Position numbers and translations under genes: made by a program. Below are positions 45,837-49,382 of a DNA stretch of 49,382 nucleotides, piece after piece (positions within the stretch are counted from its first letter, which is position 1; each line of letters begins with the position of its first letter). Origin of the DNA: an uncultured Saprospiraceae bacterium. GTDB lineage: Bacteria; Bacteroidota; Bacteroidia; Chitinophagales; Saprospiraceae. The notes under the pieces are model-generated. The model was not told where the DNA came from. It ran no database searches and saw only the letters and a program-made list of their open reading frames with translations. The stretch is from assembly GCA_937974625.1 (NCBI GenBank), contig CALJVJ010000181.1, positions 1 to 49,382 of the forward strand, given 5' to 3'.

Positions 45837-45880
45837 GAATAGAGATTTGATGTTGAAGCAGTATAAGACGTCTCACGAAT

Positions 45881-46519
45881 CTACAGTAATTTTTTGACCA
45901 AACCTTCTAAAAATTCCTTTTTTTTGACCAAATCGCTTCCAACAATTTCTGCTCGTTTTACTTTCCAAAATTTGGGCATTGCCCATTTTCCTTGACTGAA
46001 AGAATATAAATAGGTCAATTCAATGAACTGTAAAGCGGAGTTAATGACCCAAAAAGAAGCTGCTTTACTGATAGTGAAGCCTAATTTTTCCGCTGTTCTA
46101 TCACTGAAAAAGTAACTGTGCCCAACAATCTTTACTTCTGGAGATAATTGACCTGTTTCTATCCGTTCAATAATTGTTAAAAGTGCTTTGAAATAATGAC
46201 CCAATAAGGTTCTTTGTGCTTTTTTTCCTCTGTCTGCCCACTTAAAATTGACTAAATAATCGAAGGTGAATACATTATGTAAATCATATTCTTTTTCTGT
46301 TTGAATCGTCGAAAGTACGTAAGGATTAAGGTATTTATAATAGCCAATTAATCGAAAAAAAGGGACACTAACTAAATTGAAGATAGGAGCGAGTATAGGT
46401 AATAGCAATAGGCCATAAGACTTCATCATAAATATCATCGTGCCACCAAATCCAACAAAAAAGGCAATAATTGCAATTATCCACTGTACAAATTTGGGTA
46501 AGTCATAAAATCTACTCAT
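45881..46519 (-). CDS. Membrane protein of unknown function
   Basis: I do not recognise this family. ATG 46517-46519 (212 residues, MSRFYDLPKFVQW) is preferred over the upstream ATG 46577-46579 (232 residues), whose extra 20 residues are Lys- and Asn-rich and lack the style of a protein start. Two adjacent hydrophobic helices lie in residues about 11-55 (WIIAIIAFFVGFGGTMIFMM, then LLLLPILAPIFNLVSVPFF), followed by a mainly soluble 150-residue part with GHSYFFSDRTAEKLGF and a basic C-terminus. It could be a small inner-membrane protein with a cytoplasmic domain. It is divergent from moaE. Confidence 0.7.
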   Translation of the reverse strand: MSRFYDLPKFVQWIIAIIAFFVGFGGTMIFMMKSYGLLLLPILAPIFNLVSVPFFRLIGYYKYLNPYVLSTIQTEKEYDLHNVFTFDYLVNFKWADRGKKAQRTLLGHYFKALLTIIERIETGQLSPEVKIVGHSYFFSDRTAEKLGFTISKAASFWVINSALQFIELTYLYSFSQGKWAMPKFWKVKRAEIVGSDLVKKKEFLEGLVKKLL

Positions 46520-46624
46520 ATTTTGATTGAAGGTGATTACATTTGTAGAATTAAGAAAAGATTTTTTTAATTTTAACAAATATGATTGTTTTTTGTGAAT
46601 TCATAAATACTAAACGATAAAGAC

Positions 46625-47047
46625 TTGGAAAAAATAGATATACAGGTTTTAGATACAGATTTAGTGCCACAAGATTGTATCAATTTTGTCACGAATCCCT
46701 CTTCTGGTGGTATTGATGTGTTCATTGGCACGGTTCGAAATCAGACAAAGGGTAAGCCAGTCGTTAAATTAGATTTTGAGGCTTATATTCCAATGGCTAT
46801 TTCTGAAATGCGTAAAATAGCTATTCGTGCGTGTGAACAATGGCCCATTGAAAAAATAGCGATGCATCATAGGGTAGGGACCTTGGATATAGAAGGGATT
46901 GCGGTCGTCATTGCTGTAGCAACCCCTCATAGGAAAGCTTCCTTTGATGCTTGCCAGTTTTGTATTGATACCTTGAAAGAGACGGTGCCTATTTGGAAAA
47001 AAGAATTTTTCGAAGATGGAGAGGTTTGGGTGGCGGCGCATCCGTAG
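46625..47047 (+). CDS. moaE: Molybdopterin synthase catalytic subunit MoaE
   Basis: MoaE, with sulfur carrier MoaD, adds the dithiolene sulfurs to precursor Z in molybdenum cofactor synthesis. The start is a TTG codon (46625); no later ATG keeps the family's N-terminal strand. The 140-residue protein is of normal length and has IDVFIGTVRNQTKGKPVVKLDFEAY, HHRVGTLDIEGIAVVIAV, the active-site Lys in TPHRKASFDAC and the second Lys in LKETVPIWKKE. No moaA, moaC, moaD, moeA or molybdoenzyme gene is next to it. The following gene begins 76 bp downstream in the same direction. Confidence 0.93.
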   Translation: MEKIDIQVLDTDLVPQDCINFVTNPSSGGIDVFIGTVRNQTKGKPVVKLDFEAYIPMAISEMRKIAIRACEQWPIEKIAMHHRVGTLDIEGIAVVIAVATPHRKASFDACQFCIDTLKETVPIWKKEFFEDGEVWVAAHP

Positions 47048-47123
47048 GCAGTTTTTAATTCTCAAATCGCTTTATGAGAACTATAGCGTTGATTTTACCT
47101 ATTTGACCATTGACTTAGTATTA

Positions 47124-47813
47124 ATGACCATAATTAAAGATAAAAAAACAGCAATAATATTTGGTGCGAGCGGATTGGTCGGTGGATATTGTCTGCGACT
47201 ACTTTTAGAACGGGAGACTTATCATGAAGTTCGTAGTTTTGGTAGAAGGAAATTACCAGTCAATCACGAAAAACTAACTCAATACCTAATTGATTTTGAG
47301 GCGATGGATGCCGATGCTGACAAGATTAAAGGAAACGATGTTTTTATCTGTTTAGGCACGACTCGTGCCAAAGCAGGTCGTGAAGGTTTTATAAAAGTTG
47401 ATTTTGATTACTCTTTTCAGGCGGCAAAATTTGCCGTTATGAATGGAGCCAACCAATTAATTTTGGTGTCTTCTGTTGGGGCAGACGCTAAATCCTTTCT
47501 ATTATACCCAAAGACTAAAGGGCAATTAGAAGAAGCGGTGAAACGACTTCCATTTTGGGCCACCCATATTTTGCAACCATCAATTTTATTGGGCAATCGT
47601 GGAGAAAATCGAATGGGGGAGCGCATCGCTGCTACACTTTCAACAACGATTAACAGATTCTCAGAAGGTGTTTTAGGTATCTACTCCCCGATTGAAGCCG
47701 AAACTGTAGCCAAAGCGATGGTGCAATTAGCTCAAGGTATAGCTCAAGGCGTACATGTTCATACTTCTGCGGAACTGATAAAAATGGTGGAAGATAGACG
47801 ATTGATTAGTTGA
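47124..47813 (+). CDS. NAD(P)-binding oxidoreductase, atypical SDR (HTATIP2-like)
   Basis: ATG 47124 is preferred because the Rossmann strand follows at once (TAIIFGASGLVGGYCLRLLL); the frame is open upstream to 47016, but that part overlaps the end of moaE out of frame. The 229-residue protein has the GASGLVG nucleotide loop, DVFICLGTTRAKAG, the SSVGADAKSFLLYPKTKGQLEE segment with the Tyr/Lys-like pair, and ILQPSILLGNRGE. This is the layout of the short atypical SDR group related to human HTATIP2 and yeast FMP52. The substrate is unknown. Confidence 0.85.
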   Translation: MTIIKDKKTAIIFGASGLVGGYCLRLLLERETYHEVRSFGRRKLPVNHEKLTQYLIDFEAMDADADKIKGNDVFICLGTTRAKAGREGFIKVDFDYSFQAAKFAVMNGANQLILVSSVGADAKSFLLYPKTKGQLEEAVKRLPFWATHILQPSILLGNRGENRMGERIAATLSTTINRFSEGVLGIYSPIEAETVAKAMVQLAQGIAQGVHVHTSAELIKMVEDRRLIS

Positions 47814-47834
47814 TTAGAATTACATAATTTACTC

Positions 47835-47865
47835 AAATTATTAGTTTGTCTTAAACTAATAATTT
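47835..47865 (+). terminator. AT-rich hairpin after the SDR gene
   Basis: A perfect 13-bp inverted repeat (AAATTATTAGTTT/AAACTAATAATTT) with a 5-nt loop, 21 bp after the SDR stop and 25 bp before the next start. The T tract is short, so it may be a weak terminator or an operator for the kinase gene. Confidence 0.55.
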
Positions 47866-47889
47866 CTTACACTCTTAAGCAGAAGAAGG

Positions 47890-49382
47890 ATGTTATTTCC
47901 TAATAATTTTTTATACTTTATTACTTTATTTTTTATTTCTGTCCTGGCAGGAGCTTATCTTCTTTTTTCTTATAACAGGAATCGCTTACTTTTGATTAAT
48001 GCGATCATGTTTTTTTTGATAGCAATAAGGGCTTGTACTGAATACTATCTACCACAAATCGAACTCTTTGAAAATGCCAGAAAGCTAACTATTTTTCACA
48101 GTTTTATCACCCATACAGTGTCTATTGGCGTTTGGTATGTCTCTTGGTTTTATATTCGTCCCTTTAAGAAGTGGAAAAGAGAAAAAATGCTTAACCAAAT
48201 TTATTTCTGGACATTAATAGCCATACCCGGTATTATTGGGTTTTACGGTCATTACAATAGATATTTCTTTAAATTAAATCCAGAAAAAATTGATGGATTT
48301 TGGCAATTTATTGCAACTCCTGATGGGCTATTAAGTGGATTCTTTTTCATCCATACTTTTTATATAATGGCTGTAGTAACGACCATCCCTCTTTTGATTG
48401 GTTTAATTAGAGATAAAGGAAATAGAATTAAAAAGGTTATAATAATTATTGCCTATATCCTGTTTCCTGTCATTTACAAAAAAATTCTTGTAAGTAATGT
48501 TGGAGGGGTTTATATGATACCGAATATTGCTGGTGTTTATTTCATCAACACCTTAATTATTAGTTGGTTTGTATCAAATTATCGACTCTTTGAAGATAAC
48601 TTCTCAAAAACAGTAACAGACCTTTTAGATTCCATATCTGACTTAGCCATTTTTACCGATACGGATTTCAAAATTTCTCATGCAAATAATTTAGCCTTTA
48701 ATCAGTTTTCTAAGAAAATTATTTATGAAAACGCAGTAAATGTTCTTTCCGAAGTAAGTCAAGAAAACGCTGAGAAAATCCAAACATATATTCATGCCTT
48801 AGCAAATAGCCAAACAAAAGAACAAGAAATAGCATTGGTCATTAATGACCAAACTAAATTGTTTAATCTAAAAGTAGCCAAATATGAACAGGGGAATTTT
48901 CATCTTGGTTATACTTTTCTACTTACTGATTTAACCGAAATCAAGCAAAAAGAACAAGCACTAATTCAACTTAATAACACTAAAGACCGACTCTTTGCTA
49001 TCATTGGTCATGATTTGCGGAAACCTGCCTTGGCCTTTCGAGGCATTTCTAAAAAAGTTAATTTTCTTATTCAACAGAAGGAATTTGACACCCTCAATAA
49101 ATTTGGAGAAACCTTAGAGCAATCCGCTTTTTCTTTAAATACACTACTCGATAATTTGCTAAACTGGGCATTAAAGCAACGAGATGTGCTTCCTTATGAT
49201 CCTGAACCCGTAAATGTACAGCAAGTCACAGAAGAAATATTCGAATTATTTGAACAAATTGCTGAAGCAAAAGGTGTGCACCTCCAACTTAATATCCCAG
49301 CGTCTATTATTGCTTATTCAGACCCTAATGCACTAAATACAATTATTCGGAATTTAGTAGATAATGCTATAAAATATACCCC
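47890..49382 (+). CDS. Membrane sensor histidine kinase, 3' end outside the window
   Basis: The frame opens at ATG 47890, 1-2 bp after a purine-rich AGAAGAAGG, and runs off the window (497 codons, no stop). The N-terminal part (about residues 1-235) has about seven hydrophobic helices (FLYFITLFFISVLAGAYLLF; LLLINAIMFFLIAIRAC). A PAS-like domain follows (about 240-355: LLDSISDLAIFTDTDFKISHANN), then HisKA with phosphoacceptor His in LFAIIGHDLRKPALAF (near 378), and the N box NLVDNAIKY begins at the very end. It senses an unknown signal, and its response regulator may lie beyond the edge. Confidence 0.9.
   Translation, partial: MLFPNNFLYFITLFFISVLAGAYLLFSYNRNRLLLINAIMFFLIAIRACTEYYLPQIELFENARKLTIFHSFITHTVSIGVWYVSWFYIRPFKKWKREKMLNQIYFWTLIAIPGIIGFYGHYNRYFFKLNPEKIDGFWQFIATPDGLLSGFFFIHTFYIMAVVTTIPLLIGLIRDKGNRIKKVIIIIAYILFPVIYKKILVSNVGGVYMIPNIAGVYFINTLIISWFVSNYRLFEDNFSKTVTDLLDSISDLAIFTDTDFKISHANNLAFNQFSKKIIYENAVNVLSEVSQENAEKIQTYIHALANSQTKEQEIALVINDQTKLFNLKVAKYEQGNFHLGYTFLLTDLTEIKQKEQALIQLNNTKDRLFAIIGHDLRKPALAFRGISKKVNFLIQQKEFDTLNKFGETLEQSAFSLNTLLDNLLNWALKQRDVLPYDPEPVNVQQVTEEIFELFEQIAEAKGVHLQLNIPASIIAYSDPNALNTIIRNLVDNAIKYT

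Overview
The window looks like a chromosomal segment of a low-GC member of the Bacteroidota, most likely of the Saprospiria type. The evidence is a PorP/SprF-like gene followed by gldK, gldL, gldM and gldN (the core of the type IX secretion system, T9SS), a giant protein with a gliding-motility-associated C-terminal (CHU_C) domain, SdrD-like surface proteins, and promoters of the Bacteroidota form TTTG-N19-TAnnTTTG. Genus and species cannot be read from the sequence. No tRNA, rRNA, CRISPR array, insertion sequence or phage gene was seen.

Layout. 1-3230 (-): 5' part of a surface protein with SdrD_B modules, cut by the window edge. 4089-4922 (-): cdsA. 5564-9192 (+): an envelope operon of a TPR protein, a DUF4292 lipoprotein and an EnvC-like degenerate LytM factor, closed by a terminator. 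9365-9493: a candidate small RNA with its own consensus promoter and a UUCG-loop terminator. 10109-24310 (+): a 4733-residue repetitive adhesin with about 21 SprB-like repeats. 24471-25073 (-): engB. 25490-32028 (+): porP/sprF-like gene and gldKLMN. 32147-35611 (-): maf, kdsC, a Cys/Met-metabolism PLP enzyme and the C-terminal half of a transketolase. 35852-37186 (+): a secreted M24 peptidase. 37189-38530 (-): a two-gene signalling unit of a STAS-like protein and a histidine kinase. 38901-44171 (-): a second SdrD-type surface protein, paralogous to the first gene. 44553-46579 (-): a Gfo/Idh/MocA oxidoreductase and an unknown membrane protein. 46625-47813 (+): moaE and an NAD(P)-binding protein. 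47890-49382 (+): a membrane histidine kinase cut by the window edge.

How it fits together. GldK/GldN (periplasm and outer membrane) and GldL/GldM (inner-membrane motor) power export through the outer membrane. The giant protein carries a T9SS type B sorting domain, so it is a likely substrate of the machine encoded just downstream. The PorP/SprF-like protein between them is placed to be both the PorP of a porPKLMN cluster and the SprF-like partner of a SprB-like adhesin. The two SdrD-type proteins add further surface material.

The most unusual points are the architecture of the giant protein (two families of repeated domains I cannot name), the candidate small RNA upstream of it, an approximately 175-bp inverted-repeat element between gldM and gldN, an octamer-phased inverted repeat upstream of kdsC, and an SdrD-type protein that ends in a short Cys-x4-Cys tail where a T9SS sorting domain would be expected.
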